Counted from the stretch's first letter, positions 1-20,344 are shown. The stretch: 42,500 nt of DNA from Cristatella mucedo (GCA_009760855.2 WPIO01000196.1:75001-117500); one strand, 5' to 3'. Notes: generated from the letters alone by a model not told the origin. Numbers and translations: made by a program.

Positions 1-1146
1 AATTATATTTGTTCATTTCATTTTGCCGCCGCCGCTGCCACCGCCGCCGCCTTTCGCCTGCCATGCTCGCTGCCTCGCCGCCGACGGTGGCGCATTTTCT
101 CACGCCCGCTCGCGGTCGGCTGACAGATCTTCTGCGAACCATTTTCACCAGCGAATGCGTCTTCTACGAAGAGTTCAATAAATGCGCGTCCACAAACGAC
201 TGGGCGCTACTGAGCGACAAACGCGGGCCGTAATCTGCGGCCACCGCTGCTACGTCGATCTGCCGTTGAGCCGTTGGGCTGGCCTCCCTTGACCTTGACA
301 CCCGCCGGGCTGGTCCGTGACGAGCCGCTTGCGCGCGGCGAAGCGATTTCCCGCATTCTTCTGCACTGCACGTCTGCGAGCCGCCGACGCCGGCGCCGGG
401 GCCGCCGACAGCGGCGGCTGCTGCTGCAATTTAACAGTTCCCACGGCCGCGCGATGGAGGCGCGCCGCGCTCGGCTAGCGTTTTTTCCGGGAGGGAAAGA
501 GGCTCCGTGGAGCCGCGCCGACTCGCGGAGCGAAGGTCGCTGGAGCAGCAGCTGCCGTCGGATGCCCTGCGGCGGCGGCGGCAGCCGCCGCGGCGGCCAG
601 TCAAAGGAGTCAAATGACGCCTAATGGCGACCACCCTCGGCACGCGTCGCCGTGTCATCCTCTCTTGTCTGTCCACAATGGCGCCCTGTTTGCCTAATCG
701 TCTGCCCACTGTTCGCTTCGCGCGCTCCGCCTTTGCGCCGCCGGCGCAACGTCGTCGGCTGCAGCTGCGCCGACGAGCGACGGCGACGATTCGTCGGTCA
801 CAGCCGAGCAGCTGGCTCGCCTCGCTCGCCATTGGCTGAGCGCCGCCGCCGCCGCGGTCGCGCCGGCTTCTTAGCTCGGTGTCGTACCCGGACTGTCGCG
901 CGGCGCGCGTGCACAAACCGCCGCCGGCTGTTGACGCGCCCTCAGGGTCCGCTGGTGGGACGCGCTCTTGGAGCCAGCGCCGACGACGAATGGCGGCCGA
1001 CGAGCGACGACAAAGAGTGCGATACGAGACGCGCCACAAGGTCAAGGCCGACGGCACTAGCCCGGCCGGTCGCTGCTGCTGCGGCGGCGACTGTCGCTGC
1101 GAAGCAGAACGCTACGTGAGCAGCGCGGAGGGCCCTAAGGCCGCGC

Positions 1147-1276
1147 TGGTTTGGCCCAGTTGTTAAGGTGTTCGCCCCGACCTAGGTCTGACTGAGGTCG
1201 TGGGCTCGAGCCCCGTGCCGTATGCGAAGCGCCTGATTAGAGATTAAGTTCTCTTAGGGCGCTATAAAAAATGAAT
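1147..1276 (+). repeat. tRNA-derived SINE, family A
   Basis: The head has a pol III A-box-like TGGCCCAGTTGTTAAGG and a B-box-like GTGGGCTCGAGCCCC. The 3' part, AGAGATTAAGTTCTCTTAGG then GCGCTATAAAAA, matches the tail of the L2-like LINEs in this window. Related copies lie at 3646-3777 (+), 16745-16875 (-), and tail-only at 22590-22638 and 34262-34316 (-). The element runs into a TA-rich microsatellite (1277-1320). Family assignment rests on the internal copies, not on a database match. Confidence 0.75.
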
Positions 1277-2097
1277 TATACATATATATATATATATATT
1301 TATTTATATTTATATTTATAAGGGCGTTGGCGGATTCACGAAGTGCATTGGCGCAGAGAACCTTTCGCCAGTCCACGACAATTCTGCTCATAACTACGAT
1401 TACATATAGGCTATTTATCGAAATTATTTTTTATAGTTATTCAACCGGTGCCCAGGATCAATTCCGTCCTCCTTGCCGCGTCAACTACCGCCGTTTGCAA
1501 AGGAAAGGTTACTAGCAGGCGAAGCACGATCTCGCCGTAGCGCTTACGAACTCTATAAAACTCGACAACGTCGCGTCGCTGCCGCACTGACGGCGGCTGC
1601 GGGTCTGCGTCGTGCGTCTGCGCACGCGCTTGCTAGGGCGCGCGCATGCGCGCGGCCGGTCTCTCTCCTCAAAAAAAATGAGTATGAGCTTGCGGCCGCG
1701 CGGCAGCCACGGTCGAGGTGTCCCGCTGTTCCTATGTTCCGATGCGGTCGCGACGACGCACGAACGATTGGGTGACGGCGGTTTCTGTCCAAACCGCCGC
1801 CGGCGTGTTTCGCCGATAAGCGCCCGCCAGTGGCCACGCCCCTCACCCAGACGCCGCTCAAACGCCCATCTAGCGTTCGCTCGCTCGCGATGCCTCGCGG
1901 AGCCCCGCTCGCTGTTGCGGTTCGCTCGGCTCAATGAAGGCGCACTTAAGCGGCTCATCCGACCTTTCGGAGCGGCCGCAAAGTGCTCCGCTCCAGCGTT
2001 GCCCTCTCCAGAGCTAGGTGCGGAGCTGACGATGGGCTCACGAGTGTGCAGCCAGGCGGCGGCGGCGGCGGCGGCGGCGGCGGCTGCTGCGGAAATG

Positions 2098-2150
2098 GAA
2101 TGGCGGCCGGAGAAATTGAAAAATGGCGACCGGAGAAATGGCGGCCGCCG
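2098..2150 (+). repeat. Short tandem repeat with YY1-like ATGGCGGCC cores
   Basis: Three direct copies of a unit built on AATGGCGGCCGGAGAAA (ATGGCGGCC, ATGGCGACC, ATGGCGGCC) lie within about 50 bp. The ATGGCGGC core resembles a YY1 site; binding is inference. Confidence 0.45.
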
Positions 2151-2454
2151 ACGTGCTTGCAGCCATGCGGCAAAATCTCCACTTCGGACGCGGCCGGTGC
2201 TGAGACGCCCGCCAAGCTCCGTTTAAGGGCCGCAGCGGCTTGAGAGACGCGACCGCGCAGACGTCACGTCCGCAGACGCTGCTTCCATGGAAGCTTCAGC
2301 TCAGCCTCAGCTTGAGTCTTTCGCTGCTTGCTCGTATCCGCCGGCTCGCGCATGCGCTCGCGCGCGCGCGCGCAGACGACGGACCGGCGGCGATCCTGAG
2401 CTGCTGAGATACTGAGCGAGCGTCTCCCACGCCTTCTGCCGCGCTTCCTCCTCG

Positions 2455-2660
2455 AATAATAATAATAATAATAATAATAATGATAATAATAATAATGCAC
2501 TTGATAAAGCGTCCTCAGAGAACTCAATCTCTCTCTAGGCGCTGAACATTTGCTGCAAAGGGAAATGCAATTGAATGGTGAGTAATATCATGCTTGATAA
2601 ACAAACAACATGAATAACGTGGTTAGGGGTGGCATGCACAGAGTCAGCATGCAAGTGTGA
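2455..2660 (-). mobile_element. L2-like LINE 3' end fragment
   Basis: Read on the minus strand this is the 3' untranslated tail of an L2-clade non-LTR element. It ends in AGAGATTGAGTTCTCTGAGG, a CGCTTTATCAAGTGCATTAT block and a (TTA)n tract. About 190 bp survive. It is nearly identical over most of its length to the fragment at 20482-20668, which suggests both inserted fairly recently. Confidence 0.75.
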
Positions 2661-2939
2661 TCAGTAGCAGCTCAAGGAAGATACGATTCTCCCGGCGCCT
2701 CGGAGACGAGACATTTTCCTTAGCGCCGCTCGCTCGGCGCACGACGCGAGCGCCTGCAGCGTCTCGCGACGCCGAGGCGCTCGCGTCGCGGAGGGAAGGG
2801 CCTGCGCGTCGAGCGTCGAGCCGCAGGCCGCGCGGCGGCGGCGACGCTCATCTGCGGCCTCATCGTCCTCGCAGCGTCGTCCGGAGAGCGAAACGATTTT
2901 AGCCCCGGACTATTTTAGCCGTCCGTCGCACTCGCCCGT

Positions 2940-3140
2940 TTTTGCTTGATCGATTGAGCAGCTAATTAATCTTGTCCCTCGGCCTTGTGCGCGCGCGCGC
3001 GCGCGCCCAGTGTCCTGGACCGGGCGGAGCGTAATGGCGGCCCATAATGAAGATGAGCTCATTTATGCAAACAATGCGTTACTCTCAGCTCGCGAGCGCG
3101 GATGCGGCAAAAGAGTCAGCTAATTGAGCCCCAATTAGTG
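2940..3140. promoter_or_regulatory. Candidate cis-regulatory block (AT-rich motifs in GC-rich DNA)
   Basis: Homeodomain-type and octamer-type words cluster here: GATCGATTGAGCAGCTAATT, TTTATGCAAAC, and an inverted pair CTAATTG (3120) / CAATTAG (3132) separated by 5 bp. The surrounding DNA is very GC-rich, so the cluster stands out. Enhancer function is inference only. Confidence 0.25.
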
Positions 3141-3645
3141 GCGAGGCTGCAACAATGCACAATAGTTCCGAACAGGACACGATCGATCGGCGCCAAATCC
3201 GATCGCAAACGGGATCGGCGCCGCGGCCGGCGCCGCGGCACCGCGTTCTCATCGCGGTTCGCTGGCGCTGGACCACTTGCTGGACCGCCGGGGCTGAGGC
3301 TGTCGGCGCCGTCGCCGCCGCCGAAAGCGCGCTATTCCGCGGCGGCAGCGGCGGCGACGGCCTCAGCGCCGGCGGCGGCGGTGCTGACGGCGTTTACCGG
3401 CCGCGGTGAGGCAATTAGACTTCGGGTGGAGGACTAGACGAATGAGCGAGTGCCTGCAGCGGCGGCGGGGGTGCGGGGAGGCGGCGGCGGCGGAGGCGGG
3501 GGGGGGGAGGCGGCGGAGGCGGGGGAGGCGGCGGCGGCGAAGCTCTGAGAGTATTACTATTACGATAATTTATATTATTTTGTCGCTATTTTACGACGTA
3601 TCGCGTACAATGAAGTAGCAATTACAGATACATAGTATGTAACCC

Positions 3646-3777
3646 TGGATTGGCCCAGGGCGTTATGGTGCTCGCCTTAGCTGACCCGGGTGCCAAGGGG
3701 TCAAGGGCTCGAGCAGTGGCGGCGGATGCAAAGTGACTGCGTAGAAATTACGTTCTCTTAGGTCGCTATAAAAATTA
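3646..3777 (+). repeat. tRNA-derived SINE, family A
   Basis: This second family-A copy has a GGATTGGCCCAGGGCG head, a B-box-like GGTCAAGGGCTCGAGCA, and the tail ACGTTCTCTTAGGTCGCTAT. It is more diverged than the copy at 1147 and again runs into an AT-rich microsatellite. Confidence 0.7.
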
Positions 3778-4039
3778 GATAAATAAATATATATGCATAT
3801 TGAGCTAAATATAAAATCAGATTATAAATTTGTTTTGGGAAGTTGCAGTCGATACGGCTAAGACCGGAGCGAAGCCTTCCTCGCAGCGAAGCAGCGAGCA
3901 GGCCGCGCTCCGGCCTCGAGGAACATCCGGATAAGAATAGTACATTAATAAGAATACAATAAGAATAAGATAAGAATAGTATAACGATAATCGAGACATT
4001 CCGGATACGACCTACGGACGCGACGCCGACCTTGCTTGC

Positions 4040-4560
4040 GACAGAGGAAGCAGTTTGCATGTAATGGTGACATCTGCCGCGAACGGATGGCAGCAAAACT
4101 CCTTAAATTAAACGACGGCGAAACCAACTTACTAGTTATGGGCGAACCAACTGTGATTCGGACATTGGAAAGGTTAATGCTCACACGGCTCTGCCAGCGT
4201 ATCTCTGAATCTCTCAAATCTGGACGAAATTTAGGTGTCTTTTAACAAAGTGAACTCTCAATAGATGACTACGTGAGCTCCATGGTCAAGTCTGCCTACT
4301 TTCAGCTATAAAACATTGCTAAAATTCGGGTTTTTTTTAGACGGGGATACCGCATCTAACTTGGTCCATGTATTTGTCACATCCCGTCTCAACTTCTGTA
4401 GCTCACTGCTTTCTGGTCTACCGGCCTGTGCAATCGGGAGCTTAAAGCATGTGCAAAACTTAGCAGCTAAGCTTGTCTGTCGTGAGCGTCGCAGTTGCCA
4501 CATCACACCACTGCTCACCGACCTGCGCCGACTGACGCCGGCAGTTCGCGCGCTATTAAA
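4040..4560 (+). pseudogene. Decayed L2-like LINE reverse-transcriptase C-terminal fragment
   Basis: Broken frames give WMAAN-like, NLLVMGEP, NLGVF, then VFVTSRLNFCSSLLSGLPAC and LVCRERRSCHITPLL. These follow, in order, the thumb and C-terminal part of the better copy at 20672-21470. Frameshifts and stops separate the pieces, so it is dead. The 3' tail is absent and the match fades into GC-rich DNA near 4560. Confidence 0.75.
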
Positions 4561-4603
4561 GGAAGCGCGCCTCCTCGCAGCTTTAGGCGGCTTTAGGCGC
4601 CGC

Positions 4604-4740
4604 GCTCCGAGTGCCGCGAGCTCTGCGAATAACCCTACGATACAAGGTACGATACAAGGTACGATACAAGGTACGATATAAGGTACGCTCCGAGTGCCGC
4701 GAGCTCTGCGAATACACTCGGTGGCCCTACGATACAAGGG
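4604..4740 (+). repeat. Compound minisatellite
   Basis: A 28-bp unit starting GCTCCGAGTGCCGCGAG occurs at 4604-4631 and again at 4687-4714. Between them lie four copies of a 12-bp unit (ACGATACAAGGT and variants), and another partial copy follows the second unit. Confidence 0.7.
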
Positions 4741-6269
4741 TACGGGGCGCGCCGCGCGGTCCGACGGGCGCCTGTCGCAATCGGGGTTATCTGGGTCGTC
4801 GTCAATGTGCTCGGAATCGCCGGTGTTCGCCAGGCATTTGGCAGACGCCGCCGCCGCGCCGCGGCCGTTGAGTAGTGGGCGCCGGCAGCCGCGCGCCGAG
4901 CAGCCGAGTACTGGCTACGCCCGATATCTCCCGGGCGTAGCGTAGCGTAGCCGGTAGGTAAAGCAAGGCAAACCGGAAGCGAGCCGAGCTAGGAAAAGTT
5001 TTTGGGAGCGCGCGCGCGCCTTTCTCTGGCTTCTCGGTGAGCAGCGCCTCGCCTCGCTGGTCGGTCTGCGCCGCAAACGATCGCTCTCCGGCACCTCGTC
5101 TTCCAACAGCGTGCGAAAGTTTAGCTCCTTCTTTTCTTCACTTAAAGCTCCCCGAACGCTGCGCCGGCGACTTCGAGCAACTTCCGCTCGTCGGAGCTCC
5201 TGGCGGCTGGCGCCAGTAAAGGCGCCGCCAGCTGCTCCGACGAGCGCGAGACGCAAGCGCGCGCGCGCGCTCCGCCCTCCGGTGAGTAATTGCGGCAGCT
5301 GTGGCAGTAGGCTCGCTCCTGACTCGCTCGGCTCCGGCGAACGCCGCGAGTGAGGCGCGCGGAGCCGAGCGCCGGGCCTGAATGACATCGCGCCGAGCGA
5401 GGCGCGCAGCGGCGCGCGAACCCGGACGCCGACGCCGCCGCTGCCGCGCGCGGGCCCGCGCGCGGGCGCCGCCGGTGCGACCTTTGAAGCGCGGTCGAGC
5501 CCGGGCATGCGTCTCCCCACACCACACGCGCATACACACGTCCCCCGCTGTTTTTCGCCCGCAAGCGCGCCGCTAAGGTCGGATCAAAGCGTCGCCGGCG
5601 CGGGCGGCGCTTCGCTATCGCGCGGCGCCGCCAGCGAGCCCGCCCGGCGACTGCAATTCCGCGCCGGGCGGCGCGCACGATAGCGCGCGGCAGAGCGAAG
5701 TTCGCGCCTTTGTTAGCCGCCGTTGCCTCGACCGCCAGCGCAGCAGCAGCTGCAGCGGCTGAAGGCGACGGCTACGCGGCCCGCGGTAGGGGGGGGGGGC
5801 GGGCGGGAGGTGAGGTGCGGTGCGGCAGAGGCGAGGCGAGGCGTGGCGCGGGGCTCGAGGGGAGGCCTCTGGGTCATCTCGAGGTCATCTCGGGGCGTGC
5901 TCTTCCGGGCGCCGCACCGGCATCCGCTCAGGAGGCGGCGGCCGGTGGCTGGCTCGACGCAGTGGCTCGAGCGAGCGAGCGAGCGAGTGCCGCCGCCGCG
6001 TCGCCCGGCGGGCGCCCTTTTTTTTACGGTGCTTGAAGCTGCGGCGTCGCTTGCTAATTTGAGGCATCCGCGCTATGCGCCTTCGCCGACCGGCGCACGC
6101 AACGGTAAACAGGCGTCACAATGCGCGCAACAACAACGGGCGCCCGACGGGCGGCGAGCGGTGCACGGTGCGGCAGTCGCGGACGCGCCGCCAGAGTGCC
6201 TCTGCGTGCGACGGTGGCACGCACCGGCGTGCGTGCGTGCGAAAGTTCCGCGACCAAGGCGCGTCTCTC

Positions 6270-6560
6270 GCTGCCGCTGCGCCTCTCCCTCTGCCTGTCT
6301 GTCTGTCTGTCTCGGTCCCTCCTTCCCTCTGTCTCTGCCATTCCCTCTGTCAGTCTATCTATGCCTGTCTGTCCCGCCGATTCTCTCTCTCCATTCCTCA
6401 CTCGTTCTTCTTTTTATATATCTCTTCCGTCTCTCCATAAATGTCCCTCTCTCTGTCTGTCTCTATCTACGTCTCCCCGTTTCGCTCTCTATCTGAGCCT
6501 CTATCTGAGTGAGCCTCTCTTTTTCTCTTTCAGTCCCTTATCCTTTATTATCCTTTCCCC
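6270..6560 (+). repeat. Pyrimidine-rich tract (CT/CTGT) upstream of trim9
   Basis: About 290 bp are almost wholly C and T, with CTGT and CTCT runs, ending about 500 bp before the trim9 start codon. Such tracts are common at CpG promoters and can form non-B DNA. No function is shown by sequence. Confidence 0.6.
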
Positions 6561-6938
6561 ATAGATAGCGAAGGTCCACGACTCCTCCTTCGCGTCGTGT
6601 CTCGCCACCGTTCGCCATCGCCTCGCGCTACCCAAGGCCGGCACCCAGCTGCGCAAGCGCACGCGGCGCGCGTCGCGAGCGCCGGCGGCCGCGCGTGCGG
6701 CCGCAACGGACGGAGATCGCGCGGTAGCACCGCGCGCACCTGCCGGAAGCTTCGGCGACCACCGGGCAGCAGCAGCAGCAGCAGCCGCTGCTGCGTCGGC
6801 TGCAACGACGACGGCCGCGGTCGAGATTCAGATCGAGGCGCTCCGCCAGCGCCTCGTCGTGGTCGGCGGCTGCGCCCACAGCCCGAGGGGGCGCGGTCCC
6901 AGCAAGCCGCGGTCGCACGCGCAAGCGCCTCCCCCTGG

Positions 6939-6964
6939 TGACGTCAGCGGCGCGGGGCGGCCAA
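6939..6964 (+). promoter_or_regulatory. Consensus CRE and nearby CCAAT box before trim9
   Basis: A perfect TGACGTCA lies at 6939-6946 and CCAAT at 6960-6964, roughly 100-130 bp before the start codon. CREB/ATF and NF-Y sites are typical of CpG promoters of neuronal genes. Occupancy is inference, and no TATA box is evident. Confidence 0.4.
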
Positions 6965-7066
6965 TTGAACCAAGAGGCTCGCTCCAACGCCGTCGGCTCA
7001 TTCCGCACCGCGTTCTGCAAGCGGCGCGGACGTGCTAAAGCGAGCGCTCTCTTCATCTCGATCACG

Positions 7067-16241
<9,175 letters not shown>

Positions 16242-16744
16242 GGCGACCGTTCAGCTGCGGTAGATGGATGCTGCTCCACATAGCGGCGGGCTGCCATCGC
16301 CAGACTTTCGGTGCCTCAGACGGCCGTCGCTGCACGGCGCCGAGCAGAACGAGCGCCCCCGCCGGCCGGCCGGCGGATCGCGCGGCCAGTAGATCACGTG
16401 GCCATTCAGATGATGGCCTCGGCGGCAGGCCACGTCGGGGCCACCGCTGCTTCGGGCTGATCTTCGTCTGCCTTCGTCTGCGCGGCCTTCGCCGAATGAG
16501 CGGGTACGAGCCAGCGAGTGAGTGCCTTGCCATGCGGCGCCAGCAACGACCGCCAACGACACCCAAGCGAACTCACTCACTCGAGAGCGAAAGAAAGCGT
16601 GCGTGCTTGGCTGCTCCGTTCGCGTTCAGAACGTTTCGGGCAGCGAGAACGGCCGGCTCGGAGCTGGCTGTCGGCGCTGTGGTCGCTGCAGAGCTGGGGT
16701 TATTTATTTTTTGTAATCTTTCGAAATATTATATATATATATAT

Positions 16745-16874
16745 AATTCATTTCATTTCATTTATATAGCGCCCCAAGAGAACTTAAATCTCTATTCAGG
16801 CGCTTCACATATGCCTCGGGGCTCGAGCCCACGACCTCAGTCAGACCTTGGTTGGGGCGAGCACCTTAACCGCT

Positions 16875-16875
<1 letters not shown>
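16745..16875 (-). repeat. tRNA-derived SINE, family A
   Basis: On the minus strand it reads from a TTAAGGTGCTCGCCCCAACC head through the B-box-like GTGGGCTCGAGCCCCG to the tail AAGTTCTCTTGGGGCGCTAT. It closely matches the copy at 1147. It lies 500 bp after the trim9 stop, so it may sit in the 3' UTR. TA microsatellites lie on both sides (about 16731-16744 and 16877-16977). Confidence 0.8.
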
Positions 16876-16876
<1 letters not shown>

Positions 16877-16919
<43 letters not shown>

Positions 16920-16977
16920 TATATATACATATATATATATACATATAGATATATACATATATATATATATATATATA
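16877..16977. repeat. (TA)n / CATATA microsatellite
   Basis: About 100 bp of TA with CATATA interruptions directly abut the SINE. Confidence 0.95.
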
Positions 16978-17280
16978 GCTCGCAATATTTCTGCCGTCTA
17001 TCGCTGTCGCTGCCACCATCGAGGTGCAGTGCCGCTGCGTCCGGCCGGTCTCGACGAACCGCTGGGAGTCGAGCCAAAGGCAATGTAGAGATCGCTAGAC
17101 CGTGCAACAATGGAGTGAGACAGGACCTGATCCAGACCTTGGACAGTGATACTACGATACTAAGGTACAGCGACCCCAGTTGCGACGACCTCAGTCCGAG
17201 CTGGGCGGCAAGTCAGCACGAGGCTGCTAGCTGCCCGAGCCGCCATCTTTGTTCAGGAAATGCAATGTCTTCGTCTGGAG

Positions 17281-17438
17281 CAGTGGTTCTCAACCTTCGT
17301 AGTGCCGCAACCTTTTAATACAGTTCCTCATGTTGTGGCGACCCCCAGCCATAAAAATATTGCGTGCAAAATTCGTGTAATGCGTGTTTTCCGATTCTCT
17401 CAGGCGACCCCGATGAAAGTACAAGTTGAGAACCGCCG
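17281..17438 (+). mobile_element. hAT MITE resembling SPIN/URR1/OposCharlie, with 8-bp TSD
   Basis: The left end CAGTGGTTCTCAACCTT and right end AAGTTGAGAACCGCCG form hAT-type terminal inverted repeats. Internal words TTAATACAGTTCCTCATG, GTTGTGGCGACCCCC and TTCCGATTCTCTCAGGCGAC resemble what I recall of the SPIN/URR1 group. Flanking 8-mers GTCTGGAG (17273) and GTCTAGAG (17439) are a 7-of-8 target duplication with the CTAG-centred shape usual for hAT. At 158 bp it is non-autonomous and internally deleted. The family name is from memory. Confidence 0.8.
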
Positions 17439-19298
17439 GTCTAGAGAATTCCGGAGCGAAAAGTTGACTCTCAATTCGCCGCCAGTCTGTCAGAGCAACC
17501 CAACAGTCCCACTCCTACTTCCGGGTTTACGTGGTGATTCTGGCTTCCAACCTGCCTACCTACCAACTCGAGTCTTCGGTGTGTATGTCACCAATACTGC
17601 GGGGACAGGACGGGGGTGTGGTCCAATATTGAGTGTAAAGATTAAGCGACGACTCGGCAGCCACGTGACGATTAAGCGTCGATTAAGCGACGACTCGGCA
17701 GCCACGCGTGGTTCTACTTTTTGGCCAAGACTCAAGCAAAACTCAAGGCAAATAACCAATAATTACTGGTCTCGTAATAGGCGCCGTCAAGGGTCAAGAC
17801 CTTTATCGTCGTCTTGGAAAGCATGGTGGACGACGCAACCGGCGAAATCTTTCGAAGCGTTTCACGAGAGTCACTGTTTGTGGGATTCCACGAGCTAGTG
17901 TGCCAGAACCAGATAGATAGCGAGGGACGCAGCGGGCGCCATACAAGCAATCGTGGAAGGAAAACAGATTTACCGGGAGGTGAATCTCGCATTTCGCCAT
18001 TTCCTACCTCCCTAGCAAAAGCAATTTTCCCATGAACATTCAGCTACAGCCGAGCGAGTAGGGAAAACAGTAAGACTCGCTGTTTGCAGGCGTGAGGAAG
18101 AAAAAGAAAGAAAAAAGACTCAGAGGAAGACACTGACCGACTGTAGACCGACCGACTGCAAAAAGGAAGACGGCAGAAGAGGCAGGAGAGGCAGGACTCG
18201 CCGCGAAATCCGGCTTTGTACAAGTTCAAGGCTTCTGCAAGGCCGACGACTCAAGTTCAAGGCCGACGACGGTGCACGTTCTCTCCGAGCCGTGCACGCG
18301 CTGCAACGGGCGCCGCCGACGGCCGGATGTAGTCGCACCGCGACGGCCGGAAGCGATCCGCGAGGCGCGACCACTTCCGAGGATAGCGTTGACCTTGAGG
18401 TTTGACCGACGCTCGGTCGGGCCGCCGGCTCTCGATAGCTTCGCCCGCAGAAGCAGACGCACGCAGATACTACAGGGTTTAGTTAGGCTATGCTGACATT
18501 GGTCGCGCGTCGGCTAGCGGAGGACTACGTTACGTTAGCGGACTAGCGTTACGTTACGGACGCTGCGCTGGCGGCCCAGTTCAATGTGGGTGCGGATGAA
18601 GTCACATCCCGTCTGTAATGGCTGGCCGAAGATTACGCGTCGACAGGCGGCCGCCCGGGCTGCTGAGAGCGAGCGCTAGCTGCAGAGAGCGCTCTCAGTA
18701 GCGTAATCGCCCGTATGGTTCTTATGCTGCTTCCGCGTAATGACCCCAGAGAAATTCGGCCTAATGATCCACGCGTAATGACATGACGGCCCTCGCCGGC
18801 AGAGGTTTTTACTAGCGCGCGAAAGCGCTTTTAGATAGTCGTGCAATTATTTATATCATAATTTCGATAACGATACATTAAGTACGCACGGATGGACGCA
18901 CGCCGTCCGGCTTGTTTTTATTGGTCGATAAACAATGACGAGCCGATTCGACTCGCAACTGCCCACGAGCTGATCTGCGCGCGCCCGACGCGCTAGTCAC
19001 GTCTCGCACGCACGCACCCGCCCGCCACGGCTCGACGGCGAAATCGATCGCAAGGCTCTAACATCAGCTGGACGCTGGCGGGATGGAGTTGTCACTCGCT
19101 CGCGGTCGCTCATGGCAACCGTCTCGCACCATTGTCGATTGTCCGCACTAGGAGAGTGGCCCCGCGGCGTTTCTTCGACAGAGCGCCGCGTAAATGGATC
19201 AGCTCTCGTGATTCGTTTCAATTTGATGCGGCGAGAAAATGCGCCGTCCTGCCTTCCGCGCTAGCACTAGCGCAGCTAGTATATAGAAGCAGCTTAAA
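17439..19298. other. Intergenic DNA with no gene seen
   Basis: I find no domain or phase-consistent exon here. Small items are a direct repeat of GATTAAGCGACGACTCGGCA (about 17640 and 17682), an imperfect inverted repeat around GAGAGCGAGCGCTAGC (about 18664-18698), and a 20-bp copy of the trim9 exon 10 acceptor at 18076. Confidence 0.5.
18076..18095 (+). other. Exact copy of the trim9 exon 10 splice acceptor
   Basis: CTCGCTGTTTGCAGGCGTGA here is identical to 16043-16062, which spans the exon 10 acceptor. The sequence after it diverges at once into an A-rich stretch. It could be a chance or patch duplication, or a decoy acceptor. Confidence 0.5.
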
Positions 19299-19341
19299 TT
19301 CAAATATAACCGCTGCGCTAGCACTAGCGGTTATATTTGAA
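19299..19341. repeat. Inverted repeat, 16-bp arms
   Basis: TTCAAATATAACCGCT (19299-19314) and its exact complement (19326-19341) flank an 11-bp loop. The loop region also carries GCTAGCACTAGC, which recurs at about 19260. Confidence 0.9.
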
Positions 19342-19560
19342 GTCGCGAAACGGCGGCGGCAGCAGCAGCCGTCAAGCGTTCGCACCGCAAGAGGCGTCGG
19401 CGGCGGCGCCGCTCGCGGCGGTTAAAGTCGAGGTAAAGGAATCACGATTGCAGACTTAACGTGCTCACTCTCCGTGCTCTCCACTCCAAAAGAGCTCTCT
19501 CCTTTCTAGAGAGAAAGAGGAGACCAAGGGGAGAAGAGCAAGTGAATGAGCAAGAGAAAG

Positions 19561-19790
<230 letters not shown>

Positions 19791-20344
19791 AGGTGAAGGA
19801 GGCAGCGTAGTCGAACGAGGCAGCACGGCAGGTTTCATCTGACATTTAGTCGCACGCAATGCCCAGACCGCGGACCTAAAGGTTGGGCCTGCCCCGCGGA
19901 CACGTGAGCGATAGCGTGATCATGTGATTAACGGTTTCCCAACCAGGGCCGCTCGAAGCGGCAGTAGGCCACCGCTGCCGGGTTTCGCAGTGGCGCAACA
20001 GCAGACGCTGCTCGCAGACGAGAGCGAGCCTCGGCGGCAGCGGCGGCGGCAGCGGCGGCACTTGACCGCTGGTCACCCCTGACCTTGTCATTGACCGCCC
20101 TCCGACCTTGTCCGACCCCGCGTCTTCTGGTAGCGATGCCGCAGCGCCTGTCGGCCCACCTTCTGCGTCCGACTGAAAGGTCAAGGCTGCTTCAGTGCAC
20201 CTCGGTGTGGGTCTTTTGGCAAGCGAAATACCGCCACCGAGCATATATACTTACCTCAAGCACGGACAAGATGACGCATGCACACCACTGCACTTTCTGC
20301 TCGTCTCTCGGCCTCGACGCTTTGTCACATCTCTGCCGCGGTCC

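Larger units (their letters stand above)
1..6938. other. Upstream GC-rich DNA without a supportable gene
   Basis: No reading frame here shows a recognisable domain, and the long open frames on both strands are what very GC-rich, stop-poor DNA gives by chance. The supported content is the SINEs, LINE fragments, minisatellite and pyrimidine tract listed separately. CG-alternating runs (about 2361-2372 and 2989-3006) and NRF-1-like GCGCATGCGC boxes (about 1644 and 2349) look like CpG-island DNA. I cannot place a transcription start from sequence. Confidence 0.6.

Noticed and set aside
5138-5678. Overlapping open frames on the minus strand before trim9
   Set aside because: Arg/Ala-rich, no domain, all three frames open; best explained by CpG-rich sequence.
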